Assembly: GCA_903871935.1 (NCBI GenBank)
Contig: CAIQIQ010000017.1
Location: 1-64,000, forward strand
From: an uncultured Phycisphaerales bacterium
GTDB taxonomy: Bacteria > Planctomycetota > Phycisphaerae > Tepidisphaerales > Tepidisphaeraceae
Direction: 5' to 3'
DNA length: 64,000 nt
Shown in pieces: positions 43,289 to 52,815 of the stretch. The notes under the pieces are model-generated. The model was not told the origin of the DNA. It saw nothing but the letters and a program-made list of their open reading frames with translations, and did not search any database. Each line of letters starts with the position of its first letter. Position 1 is the first letter of the stretch. The position numbers and the translations under genes were made by a program.

Positions 43289-45112
43289 ATGAACTACCGG
43301 AAAATGCTGGTCTGCTGGGCTGTCGGCGCGACCCTGGCAGCGTTTTATGGATGCGCCCCCGATCCGCTGCCCTTTGACCCCTCCAAGATGCAGCAGAACA
43401 ACCGGCAGGCAGCCAAGGAACTGACGCCGAGTCCGATGCAGCCGATCTCCACTCGGCTGGAGACAACCTATGAGCCGCGCAAGCCGGGGCAGGTGACCAC
43501 GCGCCCGACGACGCTGCCAACAGCCGCCACGTCGCTCGATGCCCTTCCCACACTCCGCCTGTCGTTGCGTGAGGTGATTCACCGAACGGTGAACAACAAC
43601 ATGGATATCCGCGTGGCCGGTTATGACCCGGCGGTGGACTCCAACCGCGTCGTGGAGGCGGAATCGAAGTTTGACCCGACGTTCTTCTTCAATCCGTTCT
43701 GGCAGAACCAAGACTCGCAGTTCAACACTGCGAACAACATCAATAGCGAGTATCGTCTGGACACCTGGGGCGTGGCAACCGGCATCCGCCAGGACACCGA
43801 ATCCGGCGGCAACTTCGAGCTGCGCCATGAAACGAATGATTTTCACCGGCCGTTCCAACCGTTCCAGACAGGCCCGACCACGCAACCGACCAGTCACCAG
43901 GATTTCTTCTCCAATAACCTTGTGGCTCAATTCAAACAGCCGCTGTTGAAGAACTTCGGCACGGAAGTGAACCGGGCCCGCATCACGGTTGCCAAGAACG
44001 ATCAGCGCATCAGCCTTCTGGAATACCGGAAGAAGCTCGAAGAGACGCTGTTTGACACGGAAAAGACCTACTGGCAGCTTTACGAAGCTGAGCAAGAAGT
44101 GGTGATCACGCAGAAGCTGCTGAAGGCGACGGAAGATACGGCCGAGCTGCTGGCCAAGCGCGGCACGCAGGATGTGACGCGCGTTCACACCTCACAGGCG
44201 AATTCCGCGCTCCAGTTGCGCCGGGCATCGCTGATCAGTACCATATCCCAGGTTAAGGATCTGTCCGATCAACTCAAGCGGCTGATGAGCGATCCTGAAC
44301 TGCCGGTGTCCGGAGCACTGCTGGTGTTGCCGGAAACGACGCCGCCGTTAACCGCAGTGATCTTCGACCCGCAGGACCAGATCAATCAGGCCCTGGAACA
44401 TCGTCTGGAACTGGCCGAGCAGATCCTGCGCATCGACTCCAATTCGCTGATTACGCGCGTGGCGAAGAACAACCTCCTGCCGTCCTTGCAGGCAGTCACC
44501 ACCATAACGAGCAACGGCGCCAGCCCCTACTGGGACACCGCGACCGGCAATTCTTTCGACTTTGACTTTATGACCTATAGCTTCGGTCTGCAGTTCGAGG
44601 TCCCGCTGGGCAACCGGCAGGCCCAGGCAATCTATCAGCGCACGCTGCTGCAGCGGCAGCAGTCGATCGATGCGTATCGGGGACTGGTGGATCAGACGGC
44701 GCTGGATGTCACCCAGGCCCTTCGCAGCGTGGAGACCGCATGGAATTCGCGCGATGCGAATCACCTTGCCGTTCTGGCAACCGCGGAGACCCTGGATGCC
44801 ATCACGACGCGTGAAAAAGGTGAAGAAGCTCTGACACCGTCATTCGTGCAGCTTAAGCTTGATACCCAGTTGCGCCTGGCTGATGCCGCCCGTTCGGAAT
44901 CGCAGGCTACGGCGAATTACGCGCTTGCGATCGCGGCATTGGAGCGGGCCAAGGGCACACTGCTGCGTTACAACAATGTGGTGATGGAAGAGGACCGCCT
45001 GGATGCGATCCAGCGCGGCATTGTGCTGGCGAATATCCCCAAGTACAAGCCGATGATGGCGGCAACTCGGCCGACGACCGCCGTTGGTAGTGGGGGCGCA
45101 AGCCCCCAATAA
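43289..45112 (+). CDS. TolC-family outer-membrane efflux protein
   Basis: A 607-aa outer-membrane channel of the TolC/OEP family, the exit duct of type I or tripartite pumps. The signal is MNYRKMLVCWAVGATLAAFYGC (Cys22, lipoprotein). Two OEP repeats of long helices occur at about 190-330 and 400-550 (for example DQRISLLEYRKKLEETLFD and LGNRQAQAIYQRT). No membrane-fusion or inner-membrane pump gene is adjacent. The last residues, VGSGGASPQ, are encoded by a REP hairpin overlapping the 3' end, so the normal C-terminus is extended or replaced by repeat-derived residues. Confidence 0.85.
   Translation: MNYRKMLVCWAVGATLAAFYGCAPDPLPFDPSKMQQNNRQAAKELTPSPMQPISTRLETTYEPRKPGQVTTRPTTLPTAATSLDALPTLRLSLREVIHRTVNNNMDIRVAGYDPAVDSNRVVEAESKFDPTFFFNPFWQNQDSQFNTANNINSEYRLDTWGVATGIRQDTESGGNFELRHETNDFHRPFQPFQTGPTTQPTSHQDFFSNNLVAQFKQPLLKNFGTEVNRARITVAKNDQRISLLEYRKKLEETLFDTEKTYWQLYEAEQEVVITQKLLKATEDTAELLAKRGTQDVTRVHTSQANSALQLRRASLISTISQVKDLSDQLKRLMSDPELPVSGALLVLPETTPPLTAVIFDPQDQINQALEHRLELAEQILRIDSNSLITRVAKNNLLPSLQAVTTITSNGASPYWDTATGNSFDFDFMTYSFGLQFEVPLGNRQAQAIYQRTLLQRQQSIDAYRGLVDQTALDVTQALRSVETAWNSRDANHLAVLATAETLDAITTREKGEEALTPSFVQLKLDTQLRLADAARSESQATANYALAIAALERAKGTLLRYNNVVMEEDRLDAIQRGIVLANIPKYKPMMAATRPTTAVGSGGASPQ
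45087..45108 (+). repeat. REP hairpin inside the 3' end of a CDS
   Basis: GTAG is followed by TGGGGGC-GCAA-GCCCCCA, the same class as at 13.1 kb. It lies within the last eight sense codons of the TolC-family gene and is translated. It also lies between convergent genes, where it may serve as a transcript end for both. Confidence 0.8.
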
Positions 45113-45125
45113 GCCGAGAAATCGC

Positions 45126-47681
45126 TTATTCAAACTCCATTGTCCCCGGCGTCACACCCATCAGGTCAAGCACCTTCAGCTTGGCGCGCGGGCGGCCGAC
45201 GATGACATCACCGGCAAGGATGCGCCCATACCAGCTTAGTAGTTCGCGGGTCCCGTCGGCGGTGTCGCGCAGAAGTTCCACGCGGAAGTGATCAACGCCC
45301 AGGTCGCGCAGCCGGGGAACATAGGCGGCGATGCTCTGTGGCCGGCCGTTGTAGAGGGTATTGCGACAACCAGCGTCAGCCTGCAACGGATGCTCCACCC
45401 CGACGCGGTCGCGCAATCCGACCTGGTGCTTTTCGCAGGGCCGGCCGCAGTCGTGATAGTCCTTGCCGTTGGAGAGCAGGTGCGCATAGACGCAGTGTTC
45501 CATATGAAACATCGGCATGTGTTGGTGAAGCACCACTTCAAAGATACCGCCGGAGATGCGAGAGAGCATCGCTTCAAGCTGCTGGGCATTCAGATCATGG
45601 CTGGGGGTAAGGCGCGTAAGCCGCGCGGAGTTGCCGTCCGGCCGCCAGCCGTGACCTTCCATCAGCAGCCAGGCGGACAGTTCGTTGGCAACGTTGAGCG
45701 AATAGTCGCAGACCAGTTCGATCTGAGGATAGTGCTCGGCCATGTACGCCAGGGCACTCAGGCTCCGCACCAGAACCGCATCAGGGCCGCAATCGGCGAT
45801 CAGCCTCAGGAAACCATCTTCACCAGGTTTGACGATGCGCATCGTAGCCAGTCCGACGCGAACGCCAGCCTGGCGGGCAATATGCACAGCTTCGCTATAC
45901 CAGCGGATGTCTTCGAACTCGCACCAGATCGCCGCGGGCGGAGTACTCGTCTGCGGATCGCGCCAGAAGGCGGCAGCACGGAGTTGATCGAGGGTACGGA
46001 CCAGGACGGTGAACTGGGCGGGAGCACCGGATTGATGGCCCTTGATCGGCGGGTAGCGTCCGGTGATCTCCGCTCGGATCTCGGCCAATGCGTCGGGAAA
46101 GGTGATCGGATGCGATGGCGACCGCTGGCTGACAAGCTGCTCAACAGCCTTGCGGCGCAGGTCGTTCAGGACGCTCTTGGGGGCCATGATCGGATCGGAT
46201 GGCGCATCAGGCGTCTTGCCGTGCAAGCGTATCTCGCCCAGCTCATAGGGTGTATCACCCAGCCGGCCGAGTTGATCGCGCAGCAGGTTCTCATCGAGCG
46301 GGAACTTCCGCGCTGCCTCCGCTGGAGCATCCGATTCCACCGAGGCACTTCGCCCCTGCTGATCCATCAGAGTGAGGTGAAGCTTTTCCCCGGTCACAGC
46401 GCGGACATCACAATGGAGCATCTCGCGGTGGACAACCTGATCTCGGTTGTACGACTGTTCAAGCTGGCGATTGATGGCCGGGTCGTCGGTCTTCCAGACC
46501 ATCGCCCCCGCAGAGATTGCGGAGGTGGCAATCGAGCCGTGGGCAAAGCGAAGTTCGGCCTGCCCGCTGCGCAGCGGACGCACTTCATAGACCCGCCCGC
46601 CCTGCTCATCCTGCTCAGGATGACCTTCGTCGAACACGATGCCGTCGCCGGGTTTGAGGGTCTCTCCCGGGCGCAGTTGAACAATCACTGCCTCACCCCG
46701 CGCCGCCGACACCGTGCCAACCTGCGCTCCACGTTTCTTAGAGAAAGTGCCTTGCACCAATGCCTGATGGTTCACACCGGAAAGGAACCCATGGCTGAAA
46801 CCGCGCGAGAAACTCTGTGTGAGTTGAGCTTCGCGCTGCCTGCTGATCGCAAACTTTGTGCCGGCCGCCGCGGCATCGATTGCCTCGCGGTATGCCGCCG
46901 TCGTGGCCGCGACATATTGGGCGCTCTTGAGCCGACCCTCAATCTTCACACTGGCCACACCGGCCCTGGCCAGATCGGCGATCAGGTCATAAGCGGCCAG
47001 GTCCTGCGGTGAGAGAAGAAACTGCTTGCCCCGCTGATCGACCTGCTTGCCATCGACGATTATCTCGTAGGGAAGGCGGCATGCCTGGGCACACTGTCCG
47101 CGGTTGGCGGAGCGGCCGCCGATGGATTCGCTGGTAAGGCACTGGCCCGAATAGGCGACGCACAACGCGCCATGACAGAACACCTCGACTGGCATCGAGG
47201 TGCCGGCGGTGATCTTTGCGATATCGGCGATGGCAAGCTCGCGTGCGAGAATCACACGGCTGATCCCCAGCCGTCGCACCACCTCAATCCCGCGCGTATC
47301 GGAAATCGTCATCTGCGTTGACGCATGCCGCTGCAGGCTCGGGGCCATCTTGCCGATGAGCCAGAGCAGACCAAGGTCTTGTACGATGACGGCGTCGGCC
47401 GCCGCCGCGGCGATCTCGAGAATGCCCTCGCATGCCTGTTCCAACTCATCCGAGAAAATCAGCGTGTTGAACGCCACATAGCCGCGGACATTGTGAGCAT
47501 GGAGATAGCCCAGTGTCTCCTGAAGCGTCTGCCCGGCAACATTTTCGGCACGATGGCGGGCATTGAAGTTCGTCAGGCCGAAGTAGACGGAATCAGCGCC
47601 ATTGGCGACCGCAGCGCGCATAGCCTCGCCGTCGCCCGCCGGCGCCAGAAGCTCAATGGAAGATGTACGCTGACATTGCAC
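45126..47681 (-). CDS. U32-family peptidase (YhbU/RlhA-like, with DUF3656)
   Basis: An 851-aa U32 protein. The signature VFCHGALCVAYSGQCLTS, the Fe-S or metal Cys set in RGQCAQACRLP, and a second cluster-like Cys motif near the C-terminus (MEHCVYAHLLSNGKDYHDCGRPCEKH) support it. The N-terminal half is a TIM-barrel-like U32 domain and a DUF3656-like linker spans about 400-540. Bacterial relatives (RlhA, TrhP) take part in rRNA or tRNA hydroxylation rather than proteolysis, so RNA modification is a fair guess. The start is GTG at 47681. Confidence 0.85.
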   Translation of the reverse strand: MQCQRTSSIELLAPAGDGEAMRAAVANGADSVYFGLTNFNARHRAENVAGQTLQETLGYLHAHNVRGYVAFNTLIFSDELEQACEGILEIAAAAADAVIVQDLGLLWLIGKMAPSLQRHASTQMTISDTRGIEVVRRLGISRVILARELAIADIAKITAGTSMPVEVFCHGALCVAYSGQCLTSESIGGRSANRGQCAQACRLPYEIIVDGKQVDQRGKQFLLSPQDLAAYDLIADLARAGVASVKIEGRLKSAQYVAATTAAYREAIDAAAAGTKFAISRQREAQLTQSFSRGFSHGFLSGVNHQALVQGTFSKKRGAQVGTVSAARGEAVIVQLRPGETLKPGDGIVFDEGHPEQDEQGGRVYEVRPLRSGQAELRFAHGSIATSAISAGAMVWKTDDPAINRQLEQSYNRDQVVHREMLHCDVRAVTGEKLHLTLMDQQGRSASVESDAPAEAARKFPLDENLLRDQLGRLGDTPYELGEIRLHGKTPDAPSDPIMAPKSVLNDLRRKAVEQLVSQRSPSHPITFPDALAEIRAEITGRYPPIKGHQSGAPAQFTVLVRTLDQLRAAAFWRDPQTSTPPAAIWCEFEDIRWYSEAVHIARQAGVRVGLATMRIVKPGEDGFLRLIADCGPDAVLVRSLSALAYMAEHYPQIELVCDYSLNVANELSAWLLMEGHGWRPDGNSARLTRLTPSHDLNAQQLEAMLSRISGGIFEVVLHQHMPMFHMEHCVYAHLLSNGKDYHDCGRPCEKHQVGLRDRVGVEHPLQADAGCRNTLYNGRPQSIAAYVPRLRDLGVDHFRVELLRDTADGTRELLSWYGRILAGDVIVGRPRAKLKVLDLMGVTPGTMEFE

Positions 47682-47746
47682 GATCGGTGATCATACGCCA
47701 GATGGGGCCAAGTCCAACGCTATCGAGATCTCGCCAGCGACCTCGT

Positions 47747-50632
47747 CTACGTGGCTCTGTTCGTCGATCTCTGCGTGGAGATGCGGATGGGCAGCCAGCC
47801 CAGCGCAATGAGCAGCAGTTGGCTGCCGACAAAGATCAGCAGCCACACCAGTGCGCTATCCATGAAGCCGTAACTGTGCAGCCCGACGCCAAGCATGTTG
47901 GTTCCGAACCAGCTCCAGGCTGTGACGATGTTGCCGAAGATCGCCATCAGCGCCATTGCCCGATCTCCACCACCCACCCAGCGAGCGTGCAGCATGATCG
48001 CAACCCAGATCACAATGAGGACAGCGCCGTTTTCTTTCGGGTCCCACCCCCAGAAGCGGCCCCAGGACTGATCCGCCCAGATTCCGCCGAGGATGGTTCC
48101 TACGAAGCTGAACAACAGCGCGAAGCAGGCGACGCCGTAGATCATTCGCCCGATCGTCTTGCCGCCCCCTTCGGCAAATCCTGCGCTAAACAGGTTGCCC
48201 AGGACATACGCGATGCCTAACCCGCCTGCCACGAACACTGCGGAGTAGCCATAGGTGATCGCCAGCACATGCGTGGTGAGCCAGAAGTTGGAGTCGAGCA
48301 CCGCCTGCAAACTGGCCATCGTGTCGCCGCCCTGGGCAAGATTCTGCGCGATTACCAGCGTCGCAGTTCCCACCAGGCTGGCCATTCCCATCACGATGCC
48401 GTTGCGGAAGAAGTACTCGAAGAAGATCGCCATCAGCACCGCGCCCCAGCCGATGAACACGGCCGAAGAATAGAGATTCGTCACCGGTGGCCGGCCCATC
48501 AGATAGATGCGCGCACTCATGGCCAGCGTCTGCACCACAAACGCCAGCACCATCACCACCATGGCAGATCGCCAGAGCGGCCGCTGCCAGAAGAGCATCG
48601 ACCCGCACGCCAGCAGGAAGACGATCACATAGAGAGCCAGCGCCTGCAGGAACGGCTGGAAGCGACTATAGAAGACCTCCAGATTCATCTTCGCCATATC
48701 GCCCGGGCGCTGCTGCTGCAATATGCCGAGCCACTGTTTGATCGAATCGGTTGGCTCCAGCGATGGTTTCGCGCGATAGTCGCCCAAGGCTGCGGAAATC
48801 GCCTGAGCAATCGGCTCGGACTTGCCACCGTTCTGCATGGCCTGGTTGGTGACTTCGCCCAGCGGCCGCCAGGCATCCTGGCCGGCGGCCGGCGGCACCA
48901 GGTACAGTTCCGACCACTGACTCACCTCACTGTACAGTGAGATCTTCTGATACAGTTCCAGGATCTTGCGATCCACGACATCACGGTGATTGGCCGGCGT
49001 ATCCGAAGCCCGATGCGCCTGCCGCTCCAGTTCATCCATTTTCGGACGCAGATCGTCGAATGAGAAACGCTTCTTGTTGGTATCGAGGTTCAGAATCGCC
49101 TGCACCTGCGGGTTATCAACGCGCAAGATCGGATACCGCAACGCCTGTTCCGGGCGGCATAGAACATCCAGCAACCACTGCAGCGAAGTGACCTTGGCGC
49201 CGGCGGCATCAACAGTCTGATCTTCGCCCGCGGTCGCCCGCAGGGAATTGCGTGCGAGGCTATCCAGCGGCTGCAGACGTCCCTCAAAGTAGACCGGCGC
49301 CTGGGCGATGTCATCTGAGGCAACCTCCGCCGCTTTGTTCTGGCCTAACAGGTAGAACGCGCAGCACACGCCGATGATGGCAGGAACTGCCACGCCTGCC
49401 CATCCGGCGGACTGGGCCTTCGGGCGGCCGGCAGGTTGGCTCGTCGCCGGTGCATCACGGGTGGTCGCAAAGCCCCAAACCCCGACACCAAACTGCAGCA
49501 GCATCCCGATCGTCCCGATGATGCACGCCGCATAGGGCATGAACATGGCCGGATTGTGCACCACCTGGAGAATCGTGGTGTCCTCACCGACAAAACCGCT
49601 CTGGTAGAACGTCTGCCCGCCATAGCGCAGCGGGTGATTCATCCAGATCACCTCTTCGCGATCAACGTTCTGGGCGCGGTCGGTTACCCGGATACGGCTG
49701 GAGTAGTTTTTCGGGATGTTCGTTCCCGGATAGCGATCGTTACGGAACTCGACCAGCTTGATTTCATATGGCAGCGAATAGCGTTTGGGCCGGATTTGCA
49801 GATACAGGCTCTTGCCATCTCCCAGCTTCACTTCCTGTGCCCTGTCCAGAGGCTCATAAAACGAAAGCAGATACGTTCCGCGCGACTGGCCCTTTTCCAG
49901 CACCGTCACATACATTGAGGGCGCATCGGATGAACTGCTGGCCGATCCTTCCGTGCTCCGCGTGCGCATGGTAACGCCCATGCCTGCCCCGGCCGTCGCC
50001 TTGGCCGTGGAGGCGCCGCCCGTCTGCGATGGTCCCAGCAATTCCGAGTTGGGCGCAAACTCATCCACCTGCAGGACAACCGGCATCGCCGAGTCACTGA
50101 TCACCGCGCCGGTGCGCAATAGGTCCTGCCGAATCGACCACACCTTGTCATGATCGGGGGTGGAACGGTCAATCAGCGCCAGCTCAATTCGGCGCGAATC
50201 CTCCGTGTAAGCCACCGTTTCGCCCTGCTTGATCATCATCCGGCTATCTACCTGGGCAACGCTGGTCCAGGCCTCGCCCAGAAGCAGCACGATCAGCCCA
50301 AAATGGATCAGGTGAAGCCCAATCTTGTTCCACGTCAGAGCGAAACGTTCGTACAAGCTTGCCAGCAGATTCAACAGCATCAGCAGGCCGATGGTGTAGC
50401 CGCCGGGCATGGGGAAGCCGCCTGAGATCGCCAATTGGCCATCGGATGTGCGCGGCAGCACGGTGCCAAAATTCGCCCAGGTGAACCAGGAGTGGAAGTA
50501 GCGCTTCTGGACCTCGTAGATGCCTGCATCCACCTGTGCCCACGTACCGAAGTAGACCAGAAGCAGGGCAAGCACAAGCAGAACGATGGAGAGCTTTAGC
50601 GACGCCAAAGCCTGGATCACGTTTTTGATCAT
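47747..50632 (-). CDS. fused ResB-CcsA cytochrome c biogenesis protein
   Basis: A 961-aa System II haem-ligation protein. The N-terminal part is ResB/Ccs1 with membrane segments near residues 10-30 and 75-95, a long outer domain and a segment near 370. The C-terminal part is CcsA, with helices and the WWD haem-handling motif WGRFWGWDPKENGAV. Such fusions occur in several phyla. It exports and attaches haem to apocytochromes c, which suggests a c-type respiratory chain. The next gene (lipoprotein) is 3 bp upstream on the same strand. Confidence 0.9.
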   Translation of the reverse strand: MIKNVIQALASLKLSIVLLVLALLLVYFGTWAQVDAGIYEVQKRYFHSWFTWANFGTVLPRTSDGQLAISGGFPMPGGYTIGLLMLLNLLASLYERFALTWNKIGLHLIHFGLIVLLLGEAWTSVAQVDSRMMIKQGETVAYTEDSRRIELALIDRSTPDHDKVWSIRQDLLRTGAVISDSAMPVVLQVDEFAPNSELLGPSQTGGASTAKATAGAGMGVTMRTRSTEGSASSSSDAPSMYVTVLEKGQSRGTYLLSFYEPLDRAQEVKLGDGKSLYLQIRPKRYSLPYEIKLVEFRNDRYPGTNIPKNYSSRIRVTDRAQNVDREEVIWMNHPLRYGGQTFYQSGFVGEDTTILQVVHNPAMFMPYAACIIGTIGMLLQFGVGVWGFATTRDAPATSQPAGRPKAQSAGWAGVAVPAIIGVCCAFYLLGQNKAAEVASDDIAQAPVYFEGRLQPLDSLARNSLRATAGEDQTVDAAGAKVTSLQWLLDVLCRPEQALRYPILRVDNPQVQAILNLDTNKKRFSFDDLRPKMDELERQAHRASDTPANHRDVVDRKILELYQKISLYSEVSQWSELYLVPPAAGQDAWRPLGEVTNQAMQNGGKSEPIAQAISAALGDYRAKPSLEPTDSIKQWLGILQQQRPGDMAKMNLEVFYSRFQPFLQALALYVIVFLLACGSMLFWQRPLWRSAMVVMVLAFVVQTLAMSARIYLMGRPPVTNLYSSAVFIGWGAVLMAIFFEYFFRNGIVMGMASLVGTATLVIAQNLAQGGDTMASLQAVLDSNFWLTTHVLAITYGYSAVFVAGGLGIAYVLGNLFSAGFAEGGGKTIGRMIYGVACFALLFSFVGTILGGIWADQSWGRFWGWDPKENGAVLIVIWVAIMLHARWVGGGDRAMALMAIFGNIVTAWSWFGTNMLGVGLHSYGFMDSALVWLLIFVGSQLLLIALGWLPIRISTQRSTNRAT

Positions 50633-50635
50633 CGG

Positions 50636-51274
50636 TTATTTGTCTCCAGCAGTCACAGTACGAACAGACTGGAGGAATTGATCGAAAGCCGGTGCATTCT
50701 GTGTGACGGTGGCTTTGTCGCCAACCATTTTGAAGAACCAGGTGCTTTCGCCCTGCTTGAGCATGCCAACCATAATGCTCTTGGCCGGCCCATCCATGGT
50801 ATAGACCTTCACGTCGCCGGCCGGCGATTTCACATCGCGAGGGACCGTCGTCGCCATATCCGTAACCGGCTCAAGGCCTACCTGCCCGCGCCAGCGGTTG
50901 ATGTTGGAGACCATGTCGCCGAACTGTCCGCCAAGCCGGGTCACTACGATCTCGGCCGCCTTTTCACCCTCGCCAACCTGAAATGTCGCCTCGCGCATCA
51001 TCCGCGGAGTCTTGTCTTCGCGCCAGGCTGCCGGGGCGGACCACACCAGTTCAGGCAAGGCAGCAGCCTGATCCATACCCGGCATCGCCGCACCGGGCTG
51101 AACCGCAGGGTGCCCCGCGGGCAGCGGCGTCGTAGTCGGCGCCGGCGTCGCTGCCACCTTTGCCGTATCCTTGGGTTGGCTGGTCTGGACGACGCCTGGC
51201 TCGCGGTTGCATCCTGCCAGCGCGCAAAGCGCCGCCACTACGAGCAATAGCCTCTCGCGCTTGCTTCTTCTCAT
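50636..51274 (-). CDS. lipoprotein upstream of the cytochrome c assembly gene
   Basis: A 212-aa lipoprotein with signal ending LCALAGC (Cys22), a Pro/Ala/Thr-rich linker (about 25-80) and a C-terminal domain of about 130 residues with PELVWSAPAAWRED, VTRLGGQFGDMV and a WFFKMVGDKATV core. I do not recognise the family. Three bp separate it from the ResB-CcsA gene, so the two are co-transcribed and it may help in cytochrome c maturation, for example as an envelope haem or thiol component. No CxxC is visible. Confidence 0.65.
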   Translation of the reverse strand: MRRSKRERLLLVVAALCALAGCNREPGVVQTSQPKDTAKVAATPAPTTTPLPAGHPAVQPGAAMPGMDQAAALPELVWSAPAAWREDKTPRMMREATFQVGEGEKAAEIVVTRLGGQFGDMVSNINRWRGQVGLEPVTDMATTVPRDVKSPAGDVKVYTMDGPAKSIMVGMLKQGESTWFFKMVGDKATVTQNAPAFDQFLQSVRTVTAGDK

Positions 51275-51448
51275 ACCCTAACTCTAGCATCATGCTCGCT
51301 TGTTTTCACCTGCATGAGCCAAGAGGAGCATGACTCAGCAAAAGGTCGGGCGCAGAGCATATATTTGGGGCTTTAACTTCCCGTAGTTTGCCCGTATCTT
51401 CTAGGCGAAGCGATCGTCCGGTCTACACGATTAGAGGAAGGAACCACC

Positions 51449-52747
51449 GTGGCCCAGATTCGGCCGTTTAACGGAATCCGTTATGCAAGCGAGTTAAACG
51501 CTCAGTTTGCCAACCTCATCGCACCCCCCTACGACGTCCTGGACGAGCCGGGCAAGAAACGTCTCCAGAACCGCCACCCGAACAACATTGTCCACGTCGA
51601 TCTGCCGTTCATGCCCCCGAAAGCGGCCGGTCCGGATGCCCTCTACCAGCAGGCCGCCAGCACTCTACAGGCCTGGCTGGGCGCTGGAGTGCTGCACCGT
51701 GATCCGCGACCATGCCTCTATCCGTATAGTCAAACCTATCAGCACGGCGGGCGCTCCTTCCATCGCCGCGGCTTCATTGCTCTGGTCAAGCTTTCCCCAT
51801 TTGGCGAGGGCGAAGTGGTTCCGCACGAGCAAACCTACAAAGGCCCGATCGAAGACCGGCTTAAACTGATGCAGCACACTGGCGTGCAGCTCTCTCCCAT
51901 CTTCGGGCTCTTCTCCGATCCTCGGAACGAAGTAACCAACCTGCTGTATAAGAATCTCAGCCGGCCGCAACTCTCCGGCACACTGGAGGATGTGCGCAAC
52001 GATCTCTGGCATGCCAACGATGCCAATACCATCAATGAAGTCACCGATCTGCTCAAAGCCCGGCCGGTGTATATCGCCGATGGACATCACCGCTATACGA
52101 CTGCCCTGCAATACCAGCAGATGATGGCGCAAAACGGTCCCCTGCCGGTGAACCACCCTGCCAACTACTGTATGTTCGTCCTGGTCGGCATGCAGGACCC
52201 AGGGCTGCTGATCCTGCCGACCCATCGTCTGATCGGCGGAATGGCGAACTTTGATATCAACAGGCTCCGGGCGGTCGTCGGCAGTAACTTTACCATCGAC
52301 CTCGCGCAGAGCCCTCCTGGCGATACCTTGAAGCTGGCCGAGTTGGTTGCCCACGGCCCGGTCCACACGTTCGGCCTTTACGATGGCAGGTCGAAGCAGG
52401 GCTACATCCTTAAGTTGAACAGGCATTTCGTGCTGGATACGCTGGAACCGAAGCGCAGCCAGGCGTGGCGTGAGCTTGATGTGGCGATTCTGCAGCGGTA
52501 CCTGATCGATGAGGTCATCAAGCCGACCTTCTGCGGCACCGGCGAGCCCAACCGTGGCTATACGGCGGATGCTTCTGCCATCGCCGGAACGGTCGATGGA
52601 TCGGTGTACCAGATTGCCCTGCTGTTGCAGGCCACGCCGCTGCATGCCCTGGAACATCTGGGCAAGCAAAATGAGGTGATGCCGCAGAAGAGCACCTATT
52701 TCTTCCCCAAGCTGGCGACGGGAATGGTGCTCAATCCGCTGCAGTAG
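51449..52747 (+). CDS. DUF1015-family protein
   Basis: A 432-aa DUF1015 protein (sometimes called SerC-like or HTH-like in databases, without proven function). Recognisable segments are the N-terminal FNGIRYASEL ... APPYDVL, the strand region GFIALVKL with HEQTYKGPIEDRL, the YIADGHHRYTTAL motif (the most conserved part) and the C-terminal QKSTYFFPKLATGMV. GTG start at 51449 with GGAAGG upstream. The gene is common in planctomycetes and Thermotoga-type genomes. Its role is unknown. Confidence 0.85.
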   Translation: MAQIRPFNGIRYASELNAQFANLIAPPYDVLDEPGKKRLQNRHPNNIVHVDLPFMPPKAAGPDALYQQAASTLQAWLGAGVLHRDPRPCLYPYSQTYQHGGRSFHRRGFIALVKLSPFGEGEVVPHEQTYKGPIEDRLKLMQHTGVQLSPIFGLFSDPRNEVTNLLYKNLSRPQLSGTLEDVRNDLWHANDANTINEVTDLLKARPVYIADGHHRYTTALQYQQMMAQNGPLPVNHPANYCMFVLVGMQDPGLLILPTHRLIGGMANFDINRLRAVVGSNFTIDLAQSPPGDTLKLAELVAHGPVHTFGLYDGRSKQGYILKLNRHFVLDTLEPKRSQAWRELDVAILQRYLIDEVIKPTFCGTGEPNRGYTADASAIAGTVDGSVYQIALLLQATPLHALEHLGKQNEVMPQKSTYFFPKLATGMVLNPLQ

Positions 52748-52815
52748 CAGCATGATCGTGCGTCTGTTCCTGTCCGACCGTTAACGATTGCCCCAAAACG
52801 CCACTACCATTTGCC

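Noticed and set aside
45288..47012. Long plus-strand open frame over the U32 gene (574 aa)
   Set aside because: Codon composition and motif support favour the minus-strand peptidase; the antisense frame has no recognisable domain.
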